Shown piece by piece: positions 24,121 to 32,166 of a DNA stretch of 38,853 nt; within the stretch, counting starts at the first letter, position 1, and the number at the start of each line of letters is the position of its first letter. The stretch lies in the NCBI GenBank assembly GCA_026994745.1, contig JALWPZ010000245.1:1-38853 (forward strand), in the 5' to 3' direction. Source of the stretch: Campylobacteraceae bacterium (lineage in GTDB: Bacteria > Campylobacterota > Campylobacteria > Campylobacterales > Sulfurovaceae). The translations under genes were made by a program, and so were the position numbers. The notes below the pieces were generated by a model. It saw only the letters and a list, made by a program, of their open reading frames with translations, did no database searches and had not been told where the DNA came from.

Positions 24121-24786
24121 GTGGCCAGACTCTTCGTCAGCGCGACCGGAACGGGAGTGGGAAAAAGCCACGCAAGCCGACTTTTGATGGAGGCCTTCGC
24201 CCGCGAAGGGATCCGGGTGGGGACCTGCAAACCGGTGGAGACCGGTGTGACGGACCTTCCCGAAGATGCCGCTTCGCTCCTGGAGACCGCCCAGTCCTTC
24301 AATCCCGGGTTCCAGGGGTTCTCCCCCCGGGATCTCTGTGCCTATACCTTCTCCCTCCCCGCCGCCCCCTTCTGCGCCGATACGAACGGAGAGCTCTCCA
24401 TCCCAAGGATCCTCGAAAAGGTCGAAGAGCTGGAGCGGCTCTGCGATCTGCTGATCGTCGAGGGGGCCGGAGGCCTACTGGTCCCCTTGCAAAAAGAGTA
24501 CCTCATGATCGACCTGGCCCAGGACCTGGAGGCGTTCACCCTCCTGGTCACACCCTCCCGCCTGGGCTGCATCAACGAAACCCTCCTGAGCCTGGAAGCT
24601 CTGGAACAAAGAGAGATCCCCCACGACTGGTGCGTCAATCTCCACGAGGATGCCGAGAGCTTCCCCAAAGTCACCCAACCCTTCTACGACGCCGCCTTTC
24701 CAAAATGGTGGAGCCTGCAGAATCAAGGAGAAGTGGATAAATTTGTGGAACAGTTTCTTGCTGAATTGGAAAGGAGAAATGAGTGA
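24121..24786 (+). CDS. bioD: ATP-dependent dethiobiotin synthetase
   Basis: Closes the ureido ring of biotin from DAPA, CO2 and ATP. 221 residues from the GTG: P-loop GTGVGKS at residues 10-16, TCKPVETGV (substrate Lys/Thr), VEGAGGLLVP and the C-terminal VTPSRLGCINETLLSLEAL. GTG at 24121 (MARLFVSATGTG) is preferred over TTG at 24115 because AAAGGA is 7 nt before the GTG. No other biotin genes are adjacent, so the pathway is split. It diverges from clpS. Confidence 0.93.
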   Translation: MARLFVSATGTGVGKSHASRLLMEAFAREGIRVGTCKPVETGVTDLPEDAASLLETAQSFNPGFQGFSPRDLCAYTFSLPAAPFCADTNGELSIPRILEKVEELERLCDLLIVEGAGGLLVPLQKEYLMIDLAQDLEAFTLLVTPSRLGCINETLLSLEALEQREIPHDWCVNLHEDAESFPKVTQPFYDAAFPKWWSLQNQGEVDKFVEQFLAELERRNE

Positions 24787-24868
24787 CGGTTTCCCAATAA
24801 GTACTTGGCAATTTCGGTATGCGTTGTAATAGGTGTCAATCCTCTCAACCGTTCCAAAGGACCTCCCT

Positions 24869-24917
24869 ATCACCAGTCACCAATGACGAATCACTAATTA
24901 CCAATCACCAATTACGA
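24869..24917. repeat. Heptad array, seven units of the type ATCACCA
   Basis: Reads ATCACCA GTCACCA, then ATGACGA ATCACTA, then ATTACCA ATCACCA ATTACGA, all in strict 7-bp register in the bioD-pyrB gap. Six of seven units keep A/G-T at positions 1-2. It ends about 20 bp before the pyrB -10 box. Confidence 0.7.
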
Positions 24918-24937
24918 CGCCGCAGGCACAACTTCGC

Positions 24938-24943
24938 TACAAT
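24938..24943 (+). promoter_or_regulatory. Probable -10 box for pyrB
   Basis: CGCTACAATGG, with TACAAT 25 bp before the ATG, giving a leader of under 20 nt that still holds the AGGA site. Confidence 0.5.
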
Positions 24944-24967
24944 GGCAAACCAAAATCAGGAATCTTC

Positions 24968-25861
24968 ATGCAGCACCTTGTGGATACCGACCAGTTGACC
25001 CTGAAACAGATCGAAACGATCATGGAGGAGACCCGGCGTTTCAAGACGAAACTCCCCCCTCCGCTTCTCAGCGACAAACTCCTCATCACCCTCTTTTTCG
25101 AGGCTTCCACCCGTACCCGCAGCTCCTTCGAAGTGGCGGCGAAACGTCTGGGGGCCCACGTAGTCCATCTGGATCCCACCCGAAGCTCCACCAAGAAGGG
25201 TGAGACCCTGGAGGACACCTTCACCAACCTCTGCGCCATGGAACCCGACGGGGTGATCATCCGACATAGCGAGAACGATACCCCCTCCCGCCTGGCGGAG
25301 ATGGAGATGGTCCCGGTGATCAACGCGGGAGCGGGCAACTACGCCCACCCCACCCAGGCCCTGCTGGATCTCTATACCCTTTATGAGTGGTTCGAAGGGG
25401 ATCTGGAGGGGCGAAAGGTCGCCATCGTGGGCGACATCGTCAATTCCCGGGTGGCCGCCAGTGACATCCGTCTCTTCCGTCGCATGGGGATCGAGATCTC
25501 CCTGGTCGCCCCCAAACCCTTCATGCCTCCGGCCACCGACCTGCCCCAGTTCGAACGGATCGAAGATGTCCTGGACGAGGTGGAGGTGATCATCAGCCTG
25601 CGGGCCCAGCTGGAGCGGCACAAAAAGCCGATCTTCGAAGATTACGCCGAATACGCCCGCCACTACTGCATCACCGAGGAGCTCCTGGAAGATCGGGGGA
25701 TTCTGATCATGCATCCGGGGCCCGTGATGCGGAACATCGACATCAGCGACGAAATCCTGGACGACCCCCGCTGTATGGTCTTGGATCAGGTCAAGAACGG
25801 GGTCTTCGTCCGCATGGCGGTTCTGACCCTTCTGCTTCTCGACTCCGTGAAAGAGGAGTAG
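24968..25861 (+). CDS. pyrB: Aspartate carbamoyltransferase catalytic chain
   Basis: Joins carbamoyl phosphate and aspartate, the committed step of pyrimidine synthesis. 297 residues. Carbamoyl-phosphate motif STRTRSSFE (47-55), SSTKKGETLEDT, NAGAGNYAHPTQALLDLYTL, and the Asp-binding HPGPVMRNIDIS plus DQVKNGVFVRMAVL. These separate it from ornithine carbamoyltransferase. No pyrI or pyrC is adjacent. It converges on pyk, with three bases between the stop codons. Confidence 0.96.
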   Translation: MQHLVDTDQLTLKQIETIMEETRRFKTKLPPPLLSDKLLITLFFEASTRTRSSFEVAAKRLGAHVVHLDPTRSSTKKGETLEDTFTNLCAMEPDGVIIRHSENDTPSRLAEMEMVPVINAGAGNYAHPTQALLDLYTLYEWFEGDLEGRKVAIVGDIVNSRVAASDIRLFRRMGIEISLVAPKPFMPPATDLPQFERIEDVLDEVEVIISLRAQLERHKKPIFEDYAEYARHYCITEELLEDRGILIMHPGPVMRNIDISDEILDDPRCMVLDQVKNGVFVRMAVLTLLLLDSVKEE

Positions 25862-25870
25862 GGCCTACTC
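25856..25870. terminator. Palindrome GAGTAGG-G-CCTACTC spanning both stop codons
   Basis: A 7-bp arm palindrome that contains the pyrB TAG and, on the other strand, the pyk TAG. The single-base loop and lack of T-tracts make a classical intrinsic terminator doubtful. Confidence 0.3.
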
Positions 25871-27340
25871 CTTCGGGGATGCCTGGGGACCTCTCTCCTC
25901 TCCCAGCTTCTCGAAGTGCTCCAGCTCTTTGTGGCGCAGGATCCGGATGGTGTTGGTGGTCCCCGGGACTCCCGGGGGGTCTCCGGCGGTCAGAATGTAA
26001 TTGTTCGTTTTGGAGAGCACCCCGCTCTCCAATCCGCGCCGGATCACGTCGATCATCATCTGCCGGACATCTTTCGCCGCGGAGAGGAAGCTGGGCACCA
26101 CCCCCCAGATCAGGGTCAGCTTCCTGGCCACATCCTCCGAATGGGTGATGGCGTAGATCGGCTGGCGGGGACGGTAGCGGGAGAGCTTCCGCGCCGAGCG
26201 CCCCGAGCTGGTGATCGCCAGTAGGGCATGGGCTTCGATGTTCTGCACCATATTGACCGCCGATTCGTCGATGACGTCCATTTCGTCGTTGTAGGGGAAT
26301 TTCCGGATCTTGAAGTAAGGATACTCGCTCTCCGCCTCCCGGATCGTCGCCGTCATGGTCTCTACCGCCTGGACGGGGAACTCCCCGATGGCGCTCTCTT
26401 CCGAGAGCATCAGGGCATCGGAACCGTCCAGGACCGCGTTGGCCACGTCGCTGATCTCCGCCCGGGTCGCCCGCTCCGAATGGGTCATGCTCAGGAGCAT
26501 CTGCGTCGCGGTGATCACCGGTTTGGCCGCCGCGTTGGCTTTGCGGATCAGCATCTTCTGCACTTCCGGGACCCGATAATAGGGGATCTCGATCCCCAGA
26601 TCCCCCCGGGCCACCATGATCCCGTCGCTCACCTCCAGAATCCCGTCAATCTCTTCGACGGCGTCGAACTTCTCGATCTTGGCGATGATGTCCTGGGTCC
26701 CTCCCAGAGAGTTGAGCAGCCGCCGCACCTGCAGCATATCCTCCGCCCGCTGTACGAAACTGATGGCCATGTAATCGATCCCATGCTCGACCCCCCAGGC
26801 GATATCTTTGCGGTCCTTTTCGGTGAGCACCTCCATCTCCAGCCGGGTATTGGGGAAATTGACGCCCTTGCGAGAGGAGAGCATCCCTCCACTGACCACC
26901 TCCGTGACCACACTCTCCCCGATCTCTTTGACGCGGGTACAGATCATTCCGTCGTAGAGATAGATCAGCTCTCCCACCTGCAGTCGGTCCAGCAGTTCCG
27001 GATGGTTGAGACTCACCACCAGGTGATGGGGCTCGACGAAATCCCCCACGATCTCCTCCCGGACGAACTCCACGAGATCTCCCGGGACCAGGGTCACATC
27101 TCTTTTGAGTTTTCCGATACGGATCTTGGGGCCGCTGATATCCTGCAGCACCCCGATGAAGAGTCCGGTACGTTGCTGTACCTCCCGGATCATCTCCAGG
27201 GATTCCCGATGAAAATCGTGATCGCCGTGGCTGAAGTTGAGCCGAAAGAGATTCACCCCCGCTTTCACCATCGCCTCGAGTCGTTCCACCGTTCGGCAGG
27301 CTGGACCTACCGTCGCCAGGATCTTGCAATGTTTTTTCAT
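25865..27340 (-). CDS. pyk: Pyruvate kinase
   Basis: Transfers phosphate from PEP to ADP, the last step of glycolysis. 491 residues. Seen: ILATVGPACRTVE, LFRLNFSHGDHDFH, the B-domain insertion (GKLKRDVTLVPGDLVEF…), IIAKIEKFDAVEEID with the catalytic lysine, IMVARGDLGIEIP, KPVITATQMLLSMTHSERATRAEISDVANAVLDGSDALMLSE-type signature in pieces, and a C-terminal regulatory domain ending in GDPPGVPGTTNTIRI. SD AAGGA and a TAGAAT -10 (27364-27369) precede it. Confidence 0.96.
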   Translation of the reverse strand: MKKHCKILATVGPACRTVERLEAMVKAGVNLFRLNFSHGDHDFHRESLEMIREVQQRTGLFIGVLQDISGPKIRIGKLKRDVTLVPGDLVEFVREEIVGDFVEPHHLVVSLNHPELLDRLQVGELIYLYDGMICTRVKEIGESVVTEVVSGGMLSSRKGVNFPNTRLEMEVLTEKDRKDIAWGVEHGIDYMAISFVQRAEDMLQVRRLLNSLGGTQDIIAKIEKFDAVEEIDGILEVSDGIMVARGDLGIEIPYYRVPEVQKMLIRKANAAAKPVITATQMLLSMTHSERATRAEISDVANAVLDGSDALMLSEESAIGEFPVQAVETMTATIREAESEYPYFKIRKFPYNDEMDVIDESAVNMVQNIEAHALLAITSSGRSARKLSRYRPRQPIYAITHSEDVARKLTLIWGVVPSFLSAAKDVRQMMIDVIRRGLESGVLSKTNNYILTAGDPPGVPGTTNTIRILRHKELEHFEKLGEERGPQASPKE

Positions 27341-27363
27341 TCACTATTCCTTTGGAAGGTTCG

Positions 27364-27369
27364 ATTCTA
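27364..27369 (-). promoter_or_regulatory. Probable -10 box for pyk
   Basis: The minus strand reads CGTAGAATCGAAC, with TAGAAT about 25 nt before the pyk ATG. Confidence 0.45.
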
Positions 27370-27407
27370 CGAGCAGAACGAAGGGGGGGAGAGGAGTGTG
27401 CATAGAG

Positions 27408-27794
27408 TCAGGGTTGGACAATCGCCTGGGAAAAGACCACTCCGTCGATCCCGAATCGTGCCATCGATTCGATCTCCCGCTCCTCCTCGATCAAGACCAA
27501 GATCCGGGTATCGAAGAGGTACTCCTCGGCGATCTTCTGAATTTCGATCCCCAGTTCATGCTGACAGAGAACGTATCCGGCCCCCAGCGCATTGGCGAAG
27601 AGAGCCTCTTTGAGCGTGGAGATCGTCAAAGCGAACTCCAGTTCGTTACTTCGGCAGTGGCGAACAAGATCGATCGAAACGTTCAGCGGTTCGAGCAGCA
27701 GAATATCCCGAGGGGTGCTCTTGCTGATCTCTTCCACGGAAAAGACTTTGACAAAGTTGGGGCTCTCGACCCAGGGGTGTCCGAATATCAACAT
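27408..27794 (-). CDS. Conserved hypothetical protein, cytosolic
   Basis: 128 residues beginning MLIFGHPWVESPNFVKVFS. The body alternates short strands and helices (DILLLEPLN, FALTISTLKEALFANALGAGYVLC, TRILVLIEEEREIESMA), resembling a small Rossmann-like or nucleotide-hydrolase-like fold; this is an impression only. No membrane segment or metal motif. It ends the ribA-rsmG-dksA-like run, 54 bp after the CxxC membrane-anchored gene. I do not recognise a function. Confidence 0.75.
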   Translation of the reverse strand: MLIFGHPWVESPNFVKVFSVEEISKSTPRDILLLEPLNVSIDLVRHCRSNELEFALTISTLKEALFANALGAGYVLCQHELGIEIQKIAEEYLFDTRILVLIEEEREIESMARFGIDGVVFSQAIVQP

Positions 27795-27848
27795 CGTTCT
27801 CTCCTTCTGGTTCTTGCAATATGGACAGGCTCCCGAAACCGGACTGGA

Positions 27849-28094
27849 CTATTTAGGCAGACAATCCCGGGAGCAGTAGTGTTTTCCTTTGTAGAGGATC
27901 GCCTCTTTTTTCACCACGTAGGTCGAACAGTGAGCACATTCGACCAGGGTATCTCCATCCAGCGCCGGCGCACCCGGATCCTCCTTCTTCTTTCCATGTT
28001 CCGGGCGGGAGAACTTTTCGGGTAGGATCCTTCCTCCCGCCAAGCGATAGAGTCCGTAGAGGATCGCGGCGATGATGATCAGCTTGATGAGCAT
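27849..28094 (-). CDS. Small membrane-anchored PP0621-like protein with Cys motifs
   Basis: 81 residues: an N-terminal membrane helix (LIKLIIIAAILYGLYRLAGG), a charged linker rich in Lys/Glu/Pro, then a C-terminal metal-binding-like module ECAHCSTYVV…YKGKHYCSRDCLP, i.e. CxxC…CxxxC. This matches the PP0621 family layout, of unknown function. It begins 10 bp after the DksA-like stop, so it is probably in the same transcript. Confidence 0.82.
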   Translation of the reverse strand: MLIKLIIIAAILYGLYRLAGGRILPEKFSRPEHGKKKEDPGAPALDGDTLVECAHCSTYVVKKEAILYKGKHYCSRDCLPK

Positions 28095-28104
28095 GGGAGC
28101 CTAC

Positions 28105-28443
28105 TCAGAGATCCGCGACGGTCCGGGCCGCGGGATAGGCTTCCAGTCGCTCGACGGGGATGGGCCGCCCGGTTCGTTCACAGATCCCGTAGCTTCCCTC
28201 CTCAATCCGTTTCAAGGCGGCGTTGACCTCCGCCAACTGGGATTTCAGGGATTCCAGGAGACTCTGATCGATGGCGTTCTGGGCATCGAGTTCCGCCACA
28301 TCCCCCCGATCCTCCGCCTCGGAGGCGGCCACGTCCAACTCCTGGGTATCCCTGGCCACTCCGTCGATCTCTGCGATCAATCGCTCCCGCTCCTCTTCCA
28401 GGAGCCTACGAAAGTGTTCCAGATCCAGATCCGTGCGTTTCAT
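28105..28443 (-). CDS. DksA/TraR-family protein with a degenerate zinc finger
   Basis: 112 residues. Two long helices form the DksA coiled coil (residues 8-80), with an acidic tip around EAEDRGDVAELDA. The C-terminal finger keeps the shape GSYGICERTGRPIPVERLEAYPAARTV but only one cysteine (Cys88) of the usual four, and it stops soon after. DksA proteins enter the RNA polymerase secondary channel and, with ppGpp, retune transcription. ATG at 28443 has AGGAGAGGA directly before it and lies 38 bp inside rsmG. Zinc binding looks lost. Confidence 0.88.
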   Translation of the reverse strand: MKRTDLDLEHFRRLLEEERERLIAEIDGVARDTQELDVAASEAEDRGDVAELDAQNAIDQSLLESLKSQLAEVNAALKRIEEGSYGICERTGRPIPVERLEAYPAARTVADL

Positions 28444-29101
28444 TCCTCTCCTTTCGTTCACTCTTTTCGCTAATGATATCACGTTTGCCACTCTCTTTGG
28501 GAACGAGGTAGAGATAGCGGCGGGGGGGATGCTCCTCCACGATCGCTTCCAGCCCTTTGGGAACTCTTGAGAGCTCCTGGTCCAGTTCCGAACCTTTGTA
28601 AAACAGGTATCGACTCTTTTCGCCGCTCAAGTGCCTGGTCAACTCCAGTAGACTCTCCACATCGCCGACAGCCCGGGAGCTGATCAGCTCGAAAGAGTCA
28701 TCCGGCAACTCCTCCACCCGTTTTCGGGCCACCTCCACATTCTCCAATTCCATCTCCAGCGCCGCGAAGCGAAGAAAGGCTGCCCGCTTCTGGCGAGGCT
28801 CGCAAAGCACACAACGGGTTCCGGGCCAGGCGGCAGCCAGGATCAAGCCCGGGAACCCCGCCCCCGTTCCCACATCCAACAGGGAAGCGGGCCGCTCCAC
28901 GAAACCGAGCGGCCGCAAGGAGTCCACCAGATTGGCCACGATCGCCTCCGGACGGTCGTCCCCCGTCAGATTGTGGGTCGCGTTCCACTCCCGCAGCAGC
29001 TGCGAAAAACGCTCCAAACGCCCGCAAAGCGCATCGTCGCACTCCACTCCGGCTTTCGTCAATACGTTCCGTAACGGATTGCCTGCTTCCTCACTCCTCA
29101 C
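28406..29101 (-). CDS. rsmG: 16S rRNA (guanine527-N7)-methyltransferase
   Basis: SAM-dependent methylation of 16S G527. Seen: LLREWNATHNLTGDDRPEAIV, the SAM loop LLDVGTGAGFPGLILA, VLCEPRQKRAAFLR and ISSRAVGDVESLLEL. From GTG at 29101 it has 231 residues, longer than the usual ~190-210. The excess is a basic C-terminal tail overlapping the DksA-like gene and perhaps the first ~13 residues. TTG at 29060-29062 (LTKAGVECDD) is an alternative start. The GTG lies within a 7-bp tandem array, whose GGAG units could serve as ribosome-binding sites. ribA-rsmG order as in Campylobacter. Confidence 0.92.
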   Translation of the reverse strand: MRSEEAGNPLRNVLTKAGVECDDALCGRLERFSQLLREWNATHNLTGDDRPEAIVANLVDSLRPLGFVERPASLLDVGTGAGFPGLILAAAWPGTRCVLCEPRQKRAAFLRFAALEMELENVEVARKRVEELPDDSFELISSRAVGDVESLLELTRHLSGEKSRYLFYKGSELDQELSRVPKGLEAIVEEHPPRRYLYLVPKESGKRDIISEKSERKERNETHGSGSGTLS

Positions 29102-29118
29102 TCCTCACTCCTCACTCT
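29091..29118. repeat. Heptad array: TCACTCC x3 then TCACTCT
   Basis: Four near-identical 7-bp units between ribA and rsmG. On the coding (minus) strand the unit reads GGAGTGA, so the array offers repeated GGAG and GTG. The rsmG open frame starts at one of these GTGs. Confidence 0.75.
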
Positions 29119-29138
29119 GCGAGCGCCCAGCGCTCACA
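29118..29138 (-). terminator. Hairpin TGTGAGCGC-TGG-GCGCTCGCA over the ribA stop
   Basis: A 9-bp stem (one G-T wobble) with a 3-nt loop that includes the ribA TGA (29134-29136) and abuts the heptad array. No T-tract follows, so it may act on RNA stability or be part of the repeat unit. Confidence 0.35.
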
Positions 29139-29700
29139 GCAAGTGTCCCATCTGCTCTTTCTTCGTCCGAAGATACTCTTCGTTGTGGGGATTGGGAGCG
29201 ATCCGCAAAGGGATCCGTTCGACGATCTCGATTTTGCGCAGGGATTCGATCTTTTTGGGATTGTTGGTCAGGAGCCTCAGCTTTTCGATTCCGAAATGCT
29301 CCAGGATCGTCTCGACGATCTCGTAGGTCCGCTCGTCGGCGGCAAAGCCCAATTGATGGTTGGCCTCCACGGTATCGAAGCCCCGATCCTGCAGAGCGTA
29401 GGCGTTGACCTTGTTGAGCAATCCGATGTTCCGCCCCTCCTGACGGTGATAGATCAACATCCCGCCCTCGCGGGCGATGATCTCCATAGCGGCATGCAAC
29501 TGTTCTCCGCAGTCGCATTTGACCGAGCCCAGGGCGTCCCCCGTCAGGCATTCGGAATGGACCCGCACGATGGGAATCTCGGGCATCGGATCGGTAAAGA
29601 GCGCCAGGTGCTCCTTGCATCCTTCCCGGAAGGCTTGGATCCGAAACTCCCCGTAGCGGGTCGGCAGATTGGCGACATTGGAAATATCAATGCTTTTCAT
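29134..29700 (-). CDS. ribA: GTP cyclohydrolase II
   Basis: First step of riboflavin synthesis from GTP. 188 residues, a stand-alone RibA without a RibB domain. Seen: [24 protein letters not shown], the zinc-binding cysteines (Cys in SECLTGD and CDCG), [15 protein letters not shown] and the C-terminal [15 protein letters not shown] at 29700 fits the family start. No SD lies upstream; instead a perfect TATAAT sits at 29707-29712, so the mRNA would begin at or next to the ATG. It diverges from hemB. Confidence 0.96.
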   Translation of the reverse strand: MKSIDISNVANLPTRYGEFRIQAFREGCKEHLALFTDPMPEIPIVRVHSECLTGDALGSVKCDCGEQLHAAMEIIAREGGMLIYHRQEGRNIGLLNKVNAYALQDRGFDTVEANHQLGFAADERTYEIVETILEHFGIEKLRLLTNNPKKIESLRKIEIVERIPLRIAPNPHNEEYLRTKKEQMGHLL

Positions 29701-29706
29701 GGCGGC

Positions 29707-29712
29707 ATTATA
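29707..29712 (-). promoter_or_regulatory. Probable -10 box for ribA (leaderless arrangement)
   Basis: The minus strand reads GAGTATAATGCCGCC then ATG. TATAAT ends 6 nt before the start codon, the normal distance to a transcription start. Confidence 0.5.
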
Positions 29713-29749
29713 CTCTAACCGAATCTGCCTCCCTTCAGAAAGCAAAGAG

Positions 29750-29755
29750 TACAAT
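29750..29755 (+). promoter_or_regulatory. Probable -10 box for hemB
   Basis: GAGTACAATAGCC, with TACAAT 35 bp before the hemB ATG; AAAAAAAGGA serves as ribosome-binding site. Confidence 0.5.
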
Positions 29756-29789
29756 AGCCCCCGACAAGATTTTGAAAAAAAGGACGACC

Positions 29790-30764
29790 ATGTTCGCACG
29801 TTTCCGGCGGCGACGCATCTCCCCGGTTCTGAGAGATCTGCTTCAGGAGACCCGTCTCGGGGTCGACGACTTCATCTATCCCCTTTTTCTGCGCAGCGGA
29901 GAGGGGATCCGCAACGAAGTGGCCTCCATGCCGGGGGTCTTTCAACTGAGCGTCGACGAAGCGATCCAAGAGTGTGAAGAGCTCAAATCCCTGGGACTAC
30001 GTGCGGTGATCCTCTTCGGGATCCCCGAGGTCAAGGATAGCGTGGGCAGCGAAGCGCTTTGCGAGCATGGGATCATCGCCGATTCGATCCGGGCCCTCAA
30101 GGCGGCCCACCCCGACCTCTTCGTCATCACCGACCTCTGCTTCTGTGAATACACCGACCACGGCCACTGCGGAATCCTGGATCCGGTCCTCCAGACCGTG
30201 GACAACGACCTGACGCTAGCCAATCTGGGCAAGCAGGCAGTCATCCACGCCAACGCGGGAGCCGACATGATCGCCCCTAGCGGCATGATGGACGGGATGA
30301 TCACCGCCATCCGCTCGGCGCTGGACGAAGCGGGCTTCCCCATGCTGCCGATCATGAGCTACTCCACCAAATTCGCCAGCGCCTGGTACGGCCCCTTCCG
30401 GGACGTGGCCGAGAGCGCTCCCAGCTTCGGCGACCGGCGCAGCTACCAGATGAACCCCGCCAACCGCCGCGAAGCGATCCTGGAGAGCCTGGAGGATGAA
30501 AAAGAGGGGGCCGACATCCTGATGGTCAAACCCGGCCTGGCCTACTTGGACATCCTGCGGGACATCCGGGAAGCCAGCCGCCTCCCCCTGGCGATCTACA
30601 ACGTCAGCGGGGAATACTCCATGCTCAAGATGGCGGCCGCCGCCGGGGTCATCGACTACGAACGGGTGATGATGGAGACGCTGCTGGGCTTCAAGCGGGC
30701 CGGGGCCGACCTCATCATCAGTTACCACGCCAAAGAGGCCGCCGAAATCCTGCAGCGCGTCTGA
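29790..30764 (+). CDS. hemB: Delta-aminolevulinic acid dehydratase (porphobilinogen synthase)
   Basis: Condenses two 5-aminolevulinates to porphobilinogen in haem synthesis. 324 residues from ATG 29790. The zinc cysteines are Cys117, Cys119 and Cys127 in [13 protein letters not shown]. The two active-site lysines are Lys194 in [15 protein letters not shown] and Lys247 in [12 protein letters not shown]. So it is the zinc-dependent form. A longer in-frame TTG start upstream is rejected because the AAGGA site fits the ATG. gdhA follows after 40 bp. Confidence 0.97.
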   Translation: MFARFRRRRISPVLRDLLQETRLGVDDFIYPLFLRSGEGIRNEVASMPGVFQLSVDEAIQECEELKSLGLRAVILFGIPEVKDSVGSEALCEHGIIADSIRALKAAHPDLFVITDLCFCEYTDHGHCGILDPVLQTVDNDLTLANLGKQAVIHANAGADMIAPSGMMDGMITAIRSALDEAGFPMLPIMSYSTKFASAWYGPFRDVAESAPSFGDRRSYQMNPANRREAILESLEDEKEGADILMVKPGLAYLDILRDIREASRLPLAIYNVSGEYSMLKMAAAAGVIDYERVMMETLLGFKRAGADLIISYHAKEAAEILQRV

Positions 30765-30804
30765 CGCGCCTTCTCCCATTCCAATTCAACCGTAAAGGAA
30801 CGAT

Positions 30805-32166
30805 ATGAGCGCCAAAGAGTACACCGACGAAATCCTCGCCTACATTCAGGAATGGTCCCCGGGACAGAATGAATTCTACCAGGCGGCCACCGAAGTCTTC
30901 GAATCCCTCACCCCCCTGTTGGAAGAGGAAAAACGCTACCGGGAACACAGCATACTGGAGCGGATCGTCATTCCCGAACGTACCATCATCTTCCGGATCA
31001 CCTGGATGGACGACTCCAACAAGATCCGCACCAACCTGGGGTACCGGGTACAGTTCAACTCGACTCTGGGACCCTACAAAGGGGGATTGCGCTTCCATCC
31101 CAGCGTCAACCTGGGGATCATCAAGTTCCTGGGCTTCGAACAGATCTTCAAGAACGCCCTGACCAATCTCCAGATCGGCGGCGGGAAAGGGGGCAGCAAC
31201 TTCAACCCCAAAGGGAAGAGCGACGCGGAGATCATGCGTTTCTGCCAGGCTTTCATGAACGAACTCCACCGACACATCGGACAGACCCGGGATGTTCCCG
31301 CCGGTGATATCGGAGTCGGCGCCAAGGAGATCGGTTACCTCTTCGGACAGTACAAACTCCTCACCGCCCACTTCGAGGGGATCGTCACCGGAAAAGGGAT
31401 CGGCTGGGGCGGTTCCTTCGGGCGACGGGAGGCTACCGGCTACGGTTCGGTCTATTTCGCCGAGCAGATCCTCAACAAGCAGGGTGACGAGCTCCGGGGC
31501 AAACGCTGCGCCGTCTCCGGAGCGGGAAACGTGGCCATCTACACCATCGAAAAACTCCACAGCATGGGAGCGACCCCCATCAGTTGCTCCGACAGCAAGG
31601 GAAGTATCTACCATCCCGGAGGCATCGACGTCAAAACTCTCAAGGCGGTCAAGGAGGTAGGCCGGGAATCCCTGGAGAAATACGCCGAACTCCACCCTGA
31701 TGCCACCTACATCCCCCTACACAAGTACCCCAAAGGAGGCCACGCCGTCTGGACTCTCCCCTGCGACGTCGCCTTCCCCAGCGCCACTCAGAACGAACTG
31801 ACCCTCGTCGACGCCGAGACCCTGGTCAAGAACGGCTGTATCCTGGTCAACGAGGGGGCCAATATGCCCACCACCCCCGACGCCATCGAATACCTGCGCG
31901 AACACGGGGTCCTCTTCGGCCCCGGCAAGGCCGCCAACGCGGGCGGGGTCGCCGTCAGCCAGTTGGAGATGGCCCAGAACGCCAGTATGCAGCGCTGGAG
32001 CTTCGCCGAGGTCGATACTCGGCTCTTCGGCATCATGAAGAGCATCTTCGATACCGCCTACGACACTTCCAAGGAGTTTGGGGACGAAGGCAACCTGATC
32101 CTGGGGGCCAACATCGCCGGCTTCCGTAAAGTCGCCGACGCCATGATCGACGAGGGAGCGGTCTAA
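30805..32166 (+). CDS. gdhA: NADP-type glutamate dehydrogenase
   Basis: Reductive amination of 2-oxoglutarate. 453 residues, the hexameric ~50-kDa class. Seen: GPYKGGLRFHPSVNLGIIKFLGFEQ, the catalytic-lysine region LQIGGGKGGSNFNPKGKSD, VPAGDIGVGAKEI, the Rossmann VSGAGNVAIYTIEKL and the C-terminal EGANMPTTPDAIE and GKAANAGGVAVS. AAAGGA precedes the ATG. Its TAA overlaps the TAG of the converging permease gene in the four bases CTAA. Confidence 0.97.
   Translation: MSAKEYTDEILAYIQEWSPGQNEFYQAATEVFESLTPLLEEEKRYREHSILERIVIPERTIIFRITWMDDSNKIRTNLGYRVQFNSTLGPYKGGLRFHPSVNLGIIKFLGFEQIFKNALTNLQIGGGKGGSNFNPKGKSDAEIMRFCQAFMNELHRHIGQTRDVPAGDIGVGAKEIGYLFGQYKLLTAHFEGIVTGKGIGWGGSFGRREATGYGSVYFAEQILNKQGDELRGKRCAVSGAGNVAIYTIEKLHSMGATPISCSDSKGSIYHPGGIDVKTLKAVKEVGRESLEKYAELHPDATYIPLHKYPKGGHAVWTLPCDVAFPSATQNELTLVDAETLVKNGCILVNEGANMPTTPDAIEYLREHGVLFGPGKAANAGGVAVSQLEMAQNASMQRWSFAEVDTRLFGIMKSIFDTAYDTSKEFGDEGNLILGANIAGFRKVADAMIDEGAV

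Noticed and set aside
24869-24917. CRISPR array
   Set aside because: Units are 7 bp with no spacers; the same holds for every array in the window, and no cas gene is present.
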